Shown: positions 26,391-37,514 of the stretch, piece after piece
How positions within the stretch are numbered: the first letter of the stretch is position 1
Layout: each line of letters starts with the position of its first letter
DNA from: Symsagittifera roscoffensis
Lineage: Eukaryota > Xenacoelomorpha > Acoela > Convolutidae
Assembly: GCF_963678635.1 (NCBI RefSeq)
Contig: NC_087062.1
Location: 63,401,253 to 63,465,252 of the forward strand
Direction: 5' to 3'
Length of the DNA: 64,000 nt
Notes under the pieces: generated by a model
The model's input: only the letters and a program-made list of their open reading frames with translations
Database searches by the model: none
Told to the model about the DNA's origin: nothing
Made by a program: the position numbers and the translations under genes

Positions 26391-29300
26391 TATTGCGAAT
26401 CTTGCCTCCAAATATGTCGCTCAAATCCTTGTAGTTTTCGAGATATGATGTTTTTTGTGATTTTTCGAAAAATTTCCAGAAAACTTAACAAAAATATTTA
26501 AATTCAAATCTTGAAATTCTCAACTCTGTAGTTAGTTGCGGTCAAATTACTCTCAAGGATTGCGAATCTTGCCTCCAAATGAGACGACTCAAGTCCTTGT
26601 AGTTTTCGAGGTATCATGTTTTTTTTGTGACTTTTTCAAAAAAATTCAGAAAGCTTGATTTTTTTGGTTTTTAAAATTTGAAATTCACTAAACTTTTTTG
26701 GGTGCTGTCAGGTTACTTTCACGTATTGCGAATCTTGCCTCCAAATATGTCGCTCAAATCCTTCTAGTTTTCGAGATATGATGTGTTTTGTGATTTTTCG
26801 AAAAAATTCCAAGAAACTTAACGAAAATATTTAAATTCAAATCTAGAAGTTCTCAAATCTGTAGTTAGTTGCTGTCAAAGTACTCTCAAGGATTGCGAAT
26901 CTTGCCTCCAAATGAGACGACTCAAGTCCTTGTAGTTTTCGAGGTATTACGTTTTTTTTGTGATTTTCTCAAAAATTTTCATAATGCTTGACTTTTTTTT
27001 GGTTTTTAAAATTTGAAATTCAAAACCCTTTTTGGTGCTGTCAGGGTAATCTCATGTATTGCAAAACTTGCCTCCAAATATGTCGCTCAAATCCTTGTAG
27101 TTTTCGAGATATGATGTTTTTTGTGATTTTTCGAAAAATTTCCAGAAAACTTAACGGAAATATTTAAACTCTAATCTTGAAATTCTCAACTCTGTAGTTA
27201 GTTGCTGTCAGAGTACTCTCAAGGATTGCGAATCTTACCTCCAAATGAGACGACTCATGTCCTTGTAGTTTTCGAGGTATCACGTTTTTTTTTTCTGATT
27301 TTTCAAAAAACTCAGAAAGCTTGATTTTTTTGGTTTTTAAAATTTGAAATTGTTTAACCTTTTTTGGGTGCTGTCAGGGTACTTTCATGTATTGCGGATC
27401 TTGCCTCTAAATATGTCGCTCAAATCCTTGATGTTTTCGAGATATGATGTTTTTTGTGATTTTTCGAAAAATTTCCAGAAAACTTAACAAAAACATTTAA
27501 ATTCAAATCTTGAAATTCTCAACTCTGTAGTTAGTTGCTGTCAAATTACTCTCAAGGATTGCGAATCTTGCCTCCAAATGAGACGACTCAAGTCCTTGTA
27601 GTTTTCGAGGTATCGCGTTTTTTTGTGACTTTCAAAAATTTTCAGAAAGCTTGATTTATTTTTGGTTTTTTAAATTTGAAATTCACTACCCTTTTTTGGG
27701 TACTGTCAGGGTACTCTCATGGGTTGCAATTCTTGCCTCCAAGTAGGTCGCTCAAATCCTTGTAGTTTTCGAGATACGACGTTTTTTGTGATTTTTCAAA
27801 AAAAAATTAGAAAACTTAACGAATTTTTTTCTTCGGAATTTGAAATTCGCTACCCTGTTTTGTGTGCTGTCAGGGTACTCTCAGGAGTTGCAAATCTTGC
27901 TTCTGAATATGACGGCTCAAATTTTTGTAGTTTTCGAGATATGATGGTTTTTAGGTTTCTTCCAAACGTTTTCAGAAAACTCGGATTTGAAATAATTCAA
28001 AAAGATTTGAAAACTTTTGGAAAAAACCTAAAAAACCATCATATCTTAAGCCCTACAAGAATTTGAGCCATCATATTCAGAAGCAAGATTTGCAAGTCCT
28101 GAGAGAACTCTTGCAGTTTCCATCTTTAGGACTGAGATCTTCAAAACTAATTTTTGAAAACTAAGTTTTTTGAAAACTTTTGAAAAACTCATAAGAAACG
28201 TCAGATCACAAAAACTACAAGGATTTGAGAAGTGAAATTTGGAGTTAAGACTCGCAACGCCTAAGAGTACTCTGACAGTCCCCAACTTCAGGTTCAGAAA
28301 TTCCAAACTTTGAAAAAAAAATAATAAAATTTAATTTTTCAGAAAAATTTTTGAAAAAAAAAATCATAAAAATCTTCATATCTAGAAAATTGCAATATTT
28401 TAAGCAGTCAAAATTGGAGAAAAAACTCACAACCACTAGAACTGCGCTGATGGAGACTCACTATAGAGACGGAAACTTCAAAAATTTCGAGCATTTTTAT
28501 ATCTAAGTTCTTTGAACATTTAAAAAAAACACTAACATCACATCTCGGAAACTAAAAGCATTTGAGAAGTCGAATTGGAACACAAATTTTGCAACATAAG
28601 CTTCTAAGAGTATTCTCACAGTATACAACTACAACTTTCAGAAATTTAAATCTTTTTACAATCCTAGTTTTCTGAAAATTTTTGGAAAAACCAAATAAAC
28701 AACATATCTCGAAACCTACGAGGATTTGAGCTGTCATATTCATGGGCAAGATTTGCAAACCCTGAGAGAACTCTCACAGTTTCCACTTCAGGATTGAGAT
28801 CTTCAAAATTTATGAATTTTTTTTATTTAAGTTTTTTGAAAATTTGGAAAAATCATAAGAAACATCATATCTCGATAACTACAAGGATTTGAGAAGTGAG
28901 ATTTGGAGGTAAGACTCGCAACACCTTAGAGCAACCTGACAAGACCCAACTACAGGGTTGAAAATTTCAAATTTTGTGAAACTTTTCAAACTGAAGTTCA
29001 GTGCTAGACCCGTAATTTTAAATACCCGGGTATTTTTATTACACTTATTGAATATGAATAAATGGGAGCGATGGATAAGTTAGTTAGGACCTCTAAAACA
29101 ATCTTGGAGCTCTGCTAAGTGCATTTTGATTGGACCAAAGCAACTTTCGTTTTTGGAACAGGAAATTGCTTAAGTATCATAACAACAAAAACCACCAATA
29201 AAGTTGATAAAACATATGCTACTAAATTGTCATTGTTACAATGCTATGCTGCAAAAAGGGCAATTCGGAGTTAGGTCGGAAAAATGAATTCAAATTATAA

Positions 29301-30263
29301 CACAAACATTTGCTTGTATTCTCAGAAACTGGACCAATATGAGTAATGGCAATTTCCGCTTCAATTTTTTCACTTTTTGATTGGAAAGCATGCACAATCG
29401 AGCAAAGTACAAAAATTATTCACAAAACCTTAAGCCTGCACTATTTGCATAGCAATTCAAATTCAACACAGAGATGAAGCCACAAATTCGCAACCAAGAG
29501 CGAGAAAGCGGCGAAAATTCGGATGGACAAAAAAATCATAGAGCACAAAAACTCAAATTTTGCACGTAATAAACTAAAGGCCACCACACTAACTTTGCAT
29601 GCAAAAAATTAGAAAATATTAAACCAACTGGTGTTAAAATTAAACTATGCAGTAAAAATTCTCTCAAAAAATATGTATAGGGAAATTTCTGAAATGGAAG
29701 TTTATTTATTATACTGTTCAGATGTCAAGCACATGTTTCTATACTGCTAATGCATCCTACTGATTCAAAAGTGCCACCAAAAGTAGAAATTTCTTTTTCA
29801 ACTTAGATTGAGAAAAAATTGCATCGTACTATTACACAACGCTACGCTCATATAAATAAAAGTAACTACATTGAGCTGCGCATTACTTGCGATACAACAC
29901 AATCATAGAAATCATAAATCCAAAAAAAAAGAGAAGTGTTAAAAAACGAAGTGAACCAGAATTTAAATTTTCATATGTCTCAATGAAACTCATTCAAGGC
30001 AGAATGGAACAAAACTTAAAAAGAATCTTTTAGCAGACAGCAGTTCAGCCGAAAAAAAAAATCATAGAAAATTAAAAAGTTTCAAGTCCCCCCTAAAACT
30101 ACATTGTACAATCTTTGGACTTGTAACTACAATGAAAGTTGCTTACAGCAGAAGCAAAACCCGTGTGACAATTAAGCCGACAAATCTTCAGCAGACAAAC
30201 GAAAATCAGACAATTCAATTTTACAGGAAAAAAATTGAATTGCCAACTAAAAAAAAACAAGGT

Positions 30264-30330
30264 AAGGCCGGGTTTCGAACAGCGTTACATCTAGACCAAG
30301 TTGGAACGAACCTGGAAGTTGCTATGCTTC
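30264..30330 (-). mobile_element. tRNA-like SINE head
   Basis: On the minus strand the sequence ends in a B-box-like stretch, TGTTCGAAACCCGGCC, preceded at tRNA-like spacing by AGCAACTTCCAGGTTCG and a central TTGGTCTAGATGTAAC. It is short and diverged, so it is a SINE head or tRNA pseudogene rather than a working tRNA. A tail-like motif lies near 29,870. Confidence 0.45.
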
Positions 30331-30819
30331 AATAAAAAGCAAGAAAGAGTAAAAATAAAATTGTTTATGAGAAAAAAAGTATAATTCCCGATAACAAGTG
30401 TAATACAAACTACCCATTAAAGCCTCTATACGAATTTGCGAATCATTTCATCGGACAGCAACGCCAGGAACATCCTAGAAAAATTAGATATAGATCTCTC
30501 AAAGGCAACGGACTATTGACAAAACCATTTATGCAAAAAAGAATGCGGCTGAGAAATTTATGGCTAGAGATTGCAATCGGCTATCCTTGTTGTTCCGACT
30601 ACTGAAAATGGGGAGCAGCGTTGTAGTTTTTTCTTTTTCCTCTTTCACGCAACATGAGGTTCCACAAATAATCGTCGGAGGATCTTGAGTGATATATATT
30701 TCTAAAGCCTTTGCAGGTATAATTTGAACCCTATTAAAACTTTCAAAAAAGTTTCGCGGTGAAAAAAGCGGATTTATTTGTTATAATATTTGGTCCAACT
30801 TCGAGCAAAAAAAGCGAGC

Positions 30820-31008
30820 AATCAGGTCTATAGAGAGGCGAAGCTTCGCTTTAAAAACACTAACGAGAGTGCAATATAAAGCCCAATAGGAAAAATTAGA
30901 AATAAGCCTAGACATTGAAATTAGTAAAAATTCGGCTACGTCTCGGGTTCGTACCTGCGACCTAGAGATTATGAATCTCACACACTAACCACTCAAGCAC
31001 GGACACTT
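30820..31008 (-). mobile_element. tRNA-derived SINE
   Basis: The minus strand starts with a tRNA-like head: CCGTGCTTGAGTGGTTAGTG (A box region), an anticodon-arm-like GAGATTCATAATCTC, and a B box GCAGGTACGAACCCGAG. A body of about 110 bp follows, then a tail with GCGAAGCTTCGCCTC. The same head-body-tail order is seen at 44,700-44,880 and 43,280-43,447. Pol III transcription and LINE-driven spread are the usual biology of such elements and are inferred here. Confidence 0.7.
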
Positions 31009-31692
31009 AATAGGCATCAAACACTAGCCACAAAAAAGCAGAGAACAAATGAAATGCTATTTCCAATGCTGCAGTAAAAATTCCAAATAAACGAACACTT
31101 CTATTTGCGAGTTAGCTTAGAAAAAAGAAGGCTCGTAAGACACAAACTGATGCTTAGTGTAATAATACAAAAGGAGACAAAAAAACTTAGTTTTATTCCA
31201 GGAAAATCAATTTTTTGCTTCTTTTAGCGCCTTGTTGAAAGCAAAAAAAATCTGCTTAAAACTTGACAAAATACAAAATTGTTTTTTTTTGATAAATTGT
31301 TTCAGACAAACTGTGGTCAAATATATTTACAAGGCTGTCGATTAGATCCGCTCATAGCCGTAAGAACAAAAACTTCACAATTTGCAAAAAAATATGAAAA
31401 TGCTTTTTTTTTCAAATATTTTCGTAGTCGAGCCTTTCTCTGCTACTTCCACGGCAATCGGCTCTCCTTGATCTACTTTGTTTTAATATCGTTCTGCCTC
31501 TGGGAAACCTGATTTAACTTTTAATGCCCGAAGGTGGTATATTTTGGCTCAAACCAGTAGTAAACAAAAAAAACAAGGGAAATCTTTTCAATGATCAAAC
31601 TTTTTTCAAATTTTGGTACAACTATCCTTATGAAAAAGTAATTTACACAAATAAATTAATTTAACACCATCCATTTAAATTAGGCTGGATAA

Positions 31693-32683
31693 CTAACTGG
31701 GTTCATTAGTTATATTAGAAAGCAGAGTTGACTCGATTAAATCAATTTCATATTGATAACAATCGCCATTTTCCGAGTTCATGTCCGACTCTGTCGTGTC
31801 TGATTCAATTGAAGGTGATGAACTTGCTTGTTTGTCGTCCATTTCTTCATCATCATTTTTGCTTTCTGTTTCAATCTCTTGTTCAGTATCACAACCTGTA
31901 GCACCGTTTTTCAAAGCTCTGGAACCTGTAGTATCCATATGTTCGCCAGTGATTTTTTTCTCTGATGTAATATCTTCAGTTTTTTCTGGCACGCTCACAT
32001 TGTTGCATGCATTTTCTGACCCAATTATTGAATGCACGTCACTTAATGCTACCGATTCGTTTGTTTGTTCCGGCTTAGCTTCTTTGAAGTTGTTTCGAGG
32101 ACTAGGGTACCATGACGTTTTCAGAGATTTCGTGTGGTCAAAATTTTCAAGATTGAACTCTTTCTCGTCAACTTTGACCCACTTTTGTGAACAAGACCAC
32201 AACCAATCAGGGTTCACAATTTTGATGTTGCGACTCGATTTTCTAGCTTGGTGTACTTTGTGGGTCCCTTGTCTAGCTGCAACAACATGAGTACACTTAC
32301 TCAGGTCCATAGTCTCCATCACAGTAGCACCAAGAGACTTCGCCTCTAAGTATTCCCGACTGTTGCCTATCGGAAAATTAGTCGGAACAACAGCACTGAA
32401 TACTAATGTACAGTTTTCTATTACTTCGCGTTTCGTCTCGTTAATGATATCTTTCACGTTTGGAATATTAGGTGGACCATTAAAACAACTTTTGCAATTA
32501 TTTTCGTATCTTTCGTAAAATTTGTGATGAACTTTAAGCAGAATGTTTTTGAGGAAGGGCAAAAACTCGTCATCGTCTTCCCAAACTATCTCCTCATTCT
32601 CGTCAGAATTCGAAGGCATCTCGAAATTCATGTCTATGAGACATGACTTCAAAACTCCTTTCCCAGCAGCAAGCTTAGCGGAT
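31693..32683 (-). CDS. FCP1 exon 5: BRCT domain and C-terminus
   Basis: Acceptor TTGTTCAAG|ATCCGC completes the split Arg codon; stop TAG at 31,695-31,693. It encodes an acidic segment with FLPFLKNILLKVHHKFYERY, then the BRCT domain (LVFSAVVPTNFP through IVNPDWLWSCSQKW), then an acidic/serine-rich tail ending YEIDLIESTLLSN plus a short end. In known FCP1 the extreme C-terminus forms a helix that binds TFIIF (RAP74); the acidic-hydrophobic tail could play that role. The 169-codon plus-strand ORF at 31,781-32,290 is the antisense of this exon. Confidence 0.95.
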
Positions 32684-35600
32684 CTTGAACAAAATAACTT
32701 ATTGATTAGAATCTGATTCAGGAGACAGTTATTTGACTCAAATTGAAATTTAAGAAATTACCAATGACTGATAATTGTATGTTAGAATATGTATCCCGTT
32801 TCTCCGAACTGATTATGCATTAAAACAGTTGTATTCAAATAGCTGTTTCATGGTTGCTTTTCGCTGCTCATCGATTTAGCAGGAGCCAACTTTACCTCAC
32901 TTCCAATAAAACACAAAGATAGCATAGCAGCCAGCCAAAATAAACTCAGAGGAAAGCTAGAGTCGAAAAACAACATCGCCCAAAAACTTGAAAAAACTTG
33001 TTGAGAAACAGGATCGCAAGCGTTGTATAAGCACTAAAACCAAGACTATCGAGTGGTAATTAAGCAGAAAATGCTTGAGTCGACGCTCGTTGAGCCAGAA
33101 AAAAGTCAGAAACAATTTTGGAGCTATGAGAACTGTTAAATTTCCGCGTCTTATGTCATCCCCGAAGCACATAAAAGTATATAATCTAGTTACGACGTAA
33201 TAAGAGGCAGCTAAATCAATATGATATAAGCCAAAACCATTTGAACCCAGTTACTTGCACAGATTCCGCTCAGGCTCAAACAACAGACATTTGTCTATTC
33301 CTGGGCGATACCTCTAGGCTATAAAGGGCCGAATTTATTACAAACCAAGGTGCCAAATAAAATACCAATTCTCTAAGACAAGTTGTTAACCGGAAAAATC
33401 TCAGATTCCTAAAACACTATTTAACAGAAAAAGTGTTTTCTTAAGATTTGAATTATGGAAACCTCAACTAATATCGAGAACCTTATTAACTCGATTCCCG
33501 ATGTAGCTACCGAGAAGGCAGTGCGAGCGGTGGCTAAGCAGATATGGCACAACAAGGGGGCAAAAATGAGAAAAATATGGCGGAAATCTTGAACTTCTGT
33601 CAACGTTTAGAAAGAAGGTTAAGGGAACAAGCAAAGACTCAATATTATTGATAACCCCCTTTTGACGCTAGAGATATTGGGAAACTGTTGGAAGACATTG
33701 TAAATTTTTGTGCAATGGATTAAAGTGTAAAATTGCGGGCAATGATTTGAAAGCTTTTCAAATTTTCCCAAGACCTAAAAACCCCAATAACGCTATAATA
33801 CAGTCAGTTATAGTGAAGTTCATATACTTTCATCATAAAAACATAGCGTATGGTGGAAGACGTCATTTAAAAGATAGAGGTAAGCATTTTGATTCGAAAA
33901 AGTTATGGGTTCAAAAAATATAGATGCCTTTCTGAAAAAACTGTAAAATCTATAAACATGATTGCTGTTACCAACAACTGTGCTGTTTCCATACTATGTA
34001 AAAGTGACAATGGCAGAAATGTATATGTCAAATGGTTAACCCAGATGATATTGGAAAACTGAAAAATTTTGTTAGCAAAGAAATAAAATAGGGGACAAAA
34101 ACTAAATCATTTGAAAAAGCTGGAACGAACACACGGTTTTTTAATTAGACGACAATACACTGATTTAGATGTAAAAGATCCAGGTGACTACTAATATTGA
34201 AGGCGAACCCAATTTCGCGTTCGGTAAAACATTATAGTGCACGGCTGCAACATCCTTATTTCTGACGAGTGTAGTTAAATGAAACCTGCAGATATCTACT
34301 AACACAACAATTTCAAAAAAAAAAATCTTCTTTAAAAAGTATACCTTCTATCGCAATAAATTTTCAGCAGACAGATACTTTTCCAAATAATTTATCTTCT
34401 TTTGCATTTATTCTTCTATCTTCTTATTAAAATTTTGAACAGAAATATATAGTTTTCTACCCTTAAAGACAAATTTGAACTGCTATATCAACAAAACAGT
34501 AAATCTCTTTCTATAGCCTTACGTGATAGATATAATTTGATTTCCTTTGTGGTTCAGACAACTGTCAATTGTTTAAATTGAAATTCGTACCTTTCACGAT
34601 GCTCCGGTGTATCATTTTTATCTTCCTTGACTGCTGACTTCAATTCTGATGGAGTCACATGAAATACCATTGCATCCTCACTGCATCCATTTTTCATCAT
34701 CATACAAGTTTCATCATCATCGTCCAGAAAAGATCTTCTTTTTCTCTTAGGCGACTGACTCGTTGATTCCTCGGGTTTGGTTGGATTCGCAGACTGAGCC
34801 ATCTCAGTTGTACTACTCGTGAAATCTACCATCAAATTAGAATCATGATTTTCTTTCAACTTTTCAGTGTCAGCTTTCGAACTTTCTGAGCAAATATCCC
34901 CAGTAAAAGCTGTTTCTGTAGCTGCTGATTCTCTTTCATGGGTCTCTAAACTGACTTCCGATTTATCCGCAGGGAGACTAAATCGCACTCTTTTTGCACT
35001 TGACTGAACTTCGTGATCCTCGCCACTTCGTGGCGCTTTAGAAATGTCCCCAGCGCAACTACCCAAGCTTTCCGTCACAATTTTTTCCGTAATTAATTGC
35101 CCGGATTGCTGATTATTTTGAGTTTCGTCACTGTCTTTTTTTAATGGCTTTTCGTTGTCATTATTTTCTTTCCTGATGTCTGAATGTGCGGTTGATTTTG
35201 ATTTCTGAGTTTCTGGTGTCTGTTTTGGTCTGCCCTTTGGATCGTTTATATCTCCAGTCGAAGGAAAAAACTTGTAAGCCGGAACCTAAAGTATAGAAAT
35301 TTCATGAGGATAAAAATCATTGAATTTTCACTTTTATAAATATTTCAGGAGACACAAACCTTAATCACATTTTCATTGTACCTCCACACATCATCTCTAT
35401 CATCAATAATGCAGACCATTTCGTCTCCCACTGGGAAAAGCGATGAAATATTTGCTGTTTTGTCGCTGCCAAACAGGTGAATTTCATCTCTCGCCATTAT
35501 TCTGTGATGGAAAAATTTTTCCTCGGGATCCAAAATAGACGCTATGATATGCGCATAAAGTCGGACTCCAAACGTGATTATATGCAGCTCGAAGTACTTC

Positions 35601-36630
35601 GAGATCTCTTCTAGGAACTCATTGGTGCCTGGTCGTAGTTTAGTGTGGTACCAGGCACCGTTTTTCTGTAGCTGGAAATGATGCACGTCTTTGAGGTTTG
35701 AAGGTACATCATCATTTGTAGTGTGAATTAGAGTCTGATCTAGGTCTACGATTAGCACCAGTTTGCGAGCTTCCAGCAAATTGCTCACATCCTTGCTGGC
35801 AATGTCCTGAGCAATGTCTGATGAAACCTGAAGTTAACCAGCGTCAAAAGTACACACGTAAATATTGAAATTCAGCCTCAGGTTAAAGCCTTGGAACACA
35901 CTCAAACAAAAGCTATAAAAACGTGTTTGAAACACAAAACAGACACTCAATATTGAGTGATAAACAAAAGGGTGATAATTTGCTATTTTACCATGAGTTC
36001 TGGCACGTTGTGAATCATAGAGACAGATGCAGAGGCCAGATTTGCACTCTTAGAACAGATTCCCTTAACCTCCGAGTCCATGTACTGGGGTTTGAGATCC
36101 TTCCCGCAGTCCGCGCATATCATTTTCACCACGATCCTAAAACAACTTTCAATGAAACCTTGCTTCTAAAACGTTTACACGCTCCGGGATTTTGAAAAAA
36201 GCATGCATCTTGAGCATACACAGAATCTTAAAGGTTTATTAAGGAAGCTCAGTATGTGATTGAGATGGTAAACTCCCTCCTCCATCAATTTGGCTACTAA
36301 ACGAACCAAAAAGTACCTTTCGTCGCCCTACAAATGAAAGGCGAAAAAAACTTTGTGGAATCCTACTCACGGGTGATGACATGTCTCTGGCTCTATACAC
36401 ATCATTAAACTATCGGCCTCCAGATGTTGTCCGTTCGCCACAGCCAAGTCTTTCACGATACCGTTTTTTGTGGCCCGCAGCTTTTCAATGAACTTAGAAT
36501 TATCTTCAGTTCTATACAGACACAAAACGGATCCCTTTTGAACTCTTGACCCACTTTTGACTTTTAGCTTGAAGACAGATCCTTTCTGTGGAAAAAGAAT
36601 TTCACATGGGGTTTCTTCAGTCTCTTCCAT
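31693..36630 (-). CDS. RNA polymerase II CTD phosphatase FCP1 (five exons)
   Basis: Complete gene on the minus strand. CDS exons: 36630-36371, 36136-35992, 35827-35360, 35285-34591 and 32683-31693. Phases agree throughout and the total is 853 codons with a TAG stop, so about 852 residues (human CTDP1 is 961). Domain order is that of animal FCP1: an N-terminal biotinyl/lipoyl-like fold (about 9-81); the FCP1 homology phosphatase domain with the catalytic DLDQT motif (D163-T167) and the second metal-site motif CIIDDRDDVW (DD at 277-278); a long acidic/serine-rich linker; a BRCT domain (about 614-703) with VNPDWLWSC; and an acidic C-terminal tail. FCP1 removes phosphate from Ser residues of the RNA polymerase II CTD heptads in the nucleus, using two aspartates and Mg2+, and recycles the polymerase. 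The start is the first ATG of a conserved N-terminus. All key residues are intact. Confidence 0.96.
33455..34091 (+). pseudogene. Broken transposon ORF with FP-like C-terminal domain, in FCP1 intron 4
   Basis: This lies on the plus strand, antisense to FCP1. It starts with an ATG reading METSTNIENLINSIPDVATE. A coiled-coil-like piece follows in another frame (ILNFCQRLERRLREQAK), then a basic piece (PKNPNNAIIQSVIVKFIYF). Farther on come segments reading LSEKTVKSINMIA, NGRNVYVKW and DDIGKLKNFVSKEIK before a TAG. The order (coiled coil, then an RNA-binding-like domain with an I-V-K-F strand, then GR-x-YVK and D-x-x-KL) resembles the small ORF of non-LTR and other transposons that carries a domain related to the baculovirus FP protein. 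At least two frameshifts and internal stops show it is dead. The family assignment is from memory of motifs and is tentative. Confidence 0.5.
34591..35285 (-). CDS. FCP1 exon 4: end of phosphatase domain and acidic linker
   Basis: Acceptor ACTTTAG|GTTCCG, donor GAAAG|GTACGA, 695 nt. It starts with VPAYKFFPSTGDIND, the usual end of the FCP1 homology domain. A low-complexity linker rich in Ser, Glu, Lys and Thr follows, with a basic patch SPKRKRRSFLDDDDE that may be a nuclear localisation signal with adjacent acidic residues (inference). Confidence 0.92.
35360..35827 (-). CDS. FCP1 exon 3: catalytic domain
   Basis: Acceptor CTTCAG|GTTTCA, donor ATTAAG|GTTTGT, 468 nt, phase 0 at both ends. It carries VLIVDLDQTLIHTT (the first Asp is the phospho-acceptor, the second the general acid), the insertion-type segment FFHHRIMARDE, and MVCIIDDRDDVW. 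The whole core of the HAD-type phosphatase lies in this exon. Confidence 0.96.
35992..36136 (-). CDS. FCP1 exon 2: linker with ICADCG
   Basis: Acceptor TTTTAG|GATCGT, donor CTCATG|GTAAAA, 145 nt. It encodes PIVVKMICADCGKDLKPQ and ends in SMIHNVPELM, which corresponds to the conserved VSMVHSVPELMVS stretch of animal FCP1. ORF callers miss it because it has no in-frame start; the splice phases (2 in, 0 out) fix the reading frame. Confidence 0.93.
36371..36630 (-). CDS. FCP1 exon 1: start and lipoyl-like domain
   Basis: Begins at ATG 36,630 (MEETEETPCEILFPQKGSVF) and ends at CACCC|GTGAGT, phase 2. It encodes the small beta-rich N-terminal domain found in animal FCP1, which resembles a biotinyl/lipoyl carrier fold. 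The segment ends in ETCHHP, matching the conserved His-Pro just before the Cys-rich linker. Confidence 0.93.
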
Positions 36631-36631
36631 T

Positions 36632-36985
36632 TGTAATTAATTAGCTGCATCTTACCAGTAACATGACACCTAAAATTGCCACACTTGCAAACAGCATAAA
36701 ACTTTTAATATTCTTTTTACGAAAATAGGATCATGGAAATTTTACAGAAAAAGAAACCGTAAGTTCTGCGGCAAAATATAGCCAATTTCATCTTTATTTG
36801 AAGGACAGCATCTCAAAATAACTTTGAATAAAATCTAATTCCAGCCTTAAAGCAATTATGAAATAAGGAAAGCCGGTCGTTACGCAAGTAGCGCAGAATG
36901 ATTAGACCAAACTGATATAAGAAAAAATTCTAAACTTTAAACCTTAAAATTATTTAAGGGTAGCTGAATTAGGAAAAATGCAAGA
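36632..36985. other. 5' flank of FCP1
   Basis: About 350 bases upstream of the FCP1 start codon. The promoter of this gene should lie here, but no TATA box or other element can be called with confidence. The region beyond 36,985 is a dispersed repeat. Confidence 0.35.
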
Positions 36986-37330
36986 AATATCGGTATCTAT
37001 AAACAAATTAATGTTATATTGAGGGTCAGATCTATGATTTTCTCGAGGAGCGCGGATTTTCAAATAATTTGGAAAATTTTGTCGACTTTTTTTAGGTTGA
37101 CTAAATTGATTTTCCGAGCTCTCCCAAAGCACTAAAATTGTTGAAAAAACAGGCCAAAAAAAAGGGTTTTTAGGCACTTTTTGGAAAATGTTGACCAAAA
37201 AAATCGCGTTTCCCTTCAAAATTGGTAATTATTGGCGACGAGGGCGCCTTTAGAAAAATGTTAGGGTCCGTCAGCAAAAAATGGATATCTCAAAACAGTT
37301 CAAAGGGGGACCCTTTGGGTCGACAGGGCT
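36985..37330. repeat. Dispersed repeat, inverted relative to its copy at 62,490-62,800
   Basis: The reverse complement of this stretch aligns with 62,490-62,800: both contain AAACGCGATTTTTTTGGTC (one T fewer in the right copy), a CCAAAAA...CCTAAAAAC...GGCCTGTTTTT series, GAAAATCAATTT, and, at the other side, GGCGCCTTTAGAAAAAT followed by ATGGATATCTCAAAA. A shorter related piece lies near 57,550-57,640. One copy flanks FCP1 and the other lies just upstream of CAMTA exon A. Confidence 0.7.
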
Positions 37331-37514
37331 CGAATCCCTCAGGGAGGGGGTGTCCCTCCCCAAATCCGCTAATGATAAAAATTGGGAGGTCAGTCCCTTA
37401 TCAACTATCCAAACTTGGTCTAATTGAGTCTGAAAAACGAAATGTTACATGAAAACTTTTAAAATGTCGAAAAATATATATGTCAGGATAAGTTGAATTT
37501 CAAGAACCCAATAT

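Larger units (their letters stand above)
8430..28985. repeat. Satellite domain of 164-168 bp monomers in alternating orientation
   Basis: A roughly 20 kb domain. The monomer core reads CTGTCAGAGTACTCTCAAGG, then ATTGCGAATCTTGCCTCCAAA, a TCCTTGTAGTTTTCGAGATA box, and a T/A-rich segment with GTGATTTTTCGAAAA. Successive CTGTCA boxes at about 19,457, 19,623, 19,787, 19,954, 20,119, 20,284 and 20,452 give spacings of 164-168 bp. Two monomer types alternate in the 19-28 kb part (TAGTTAGTTGCTGTCA and GGGTGCTGTCAGGGTA), giving a dimer of about 330 bp. Plus-oriented blocks (for example 19,000-20,945, 21,935-23,255, 24,235-28,015) alternate with minus-oriented blocks (20,950-21,930, 23,260-24,230, 28,020-28,985). 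Many ORFs of 60-125 codons in the array are by-products of the repeat, with recurring LEARFAILES or GAVRVLS peptides. No gene is seen inside. Confidence 0.93.
29000..31690. other. Intergenic region downstream of FCP1 with dispersed repeats
   Basis: The satellite ends near 28,985. Beyond it lie A/T-rich sequence, a tail motif similar to the SINE stem-loop near 29,870-29,905 (GCGCATTACTTGCGATACAAC), two tRNA-like SINE heads (listed separately), and a member of a dispersed family containing CAATCGGCTATCCTTGTTGT near 30,572. No protein gene is supported; ORFs at 30,132-30,335 and 30,781-30,981 overlap the SINEs. Confidence 0.5.

Noticed and set aside
8960-28985. About 40 ORFs of 60-125 codons in the satellite
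   Set aside because: They lie on both strands, repeat the same peptides (LEARFAILES, GAVRVLSRIANL) with the monomer period, and are broken at random by stops. They follow from the repeat, not from coding selection.
8960-28985. CRISPR-like array
   Set aside because: Repeats are 164-168 bp without unique spacers, in a eukaryotic context with introns and SINEs.
31781-32290. 169-codon ORF on the plus strand
   Set aside because: It is the exact antisense of the FCP1 BRCT/C-terminal exon and has no recognisable motif.
37300-37360. Plus-strand tRNA-like B box (AGGGCTCGAATCCCT)
   Set aside because: Only the T-arm-like hairpin is present; no A box or anticodon arm upstream could be found.
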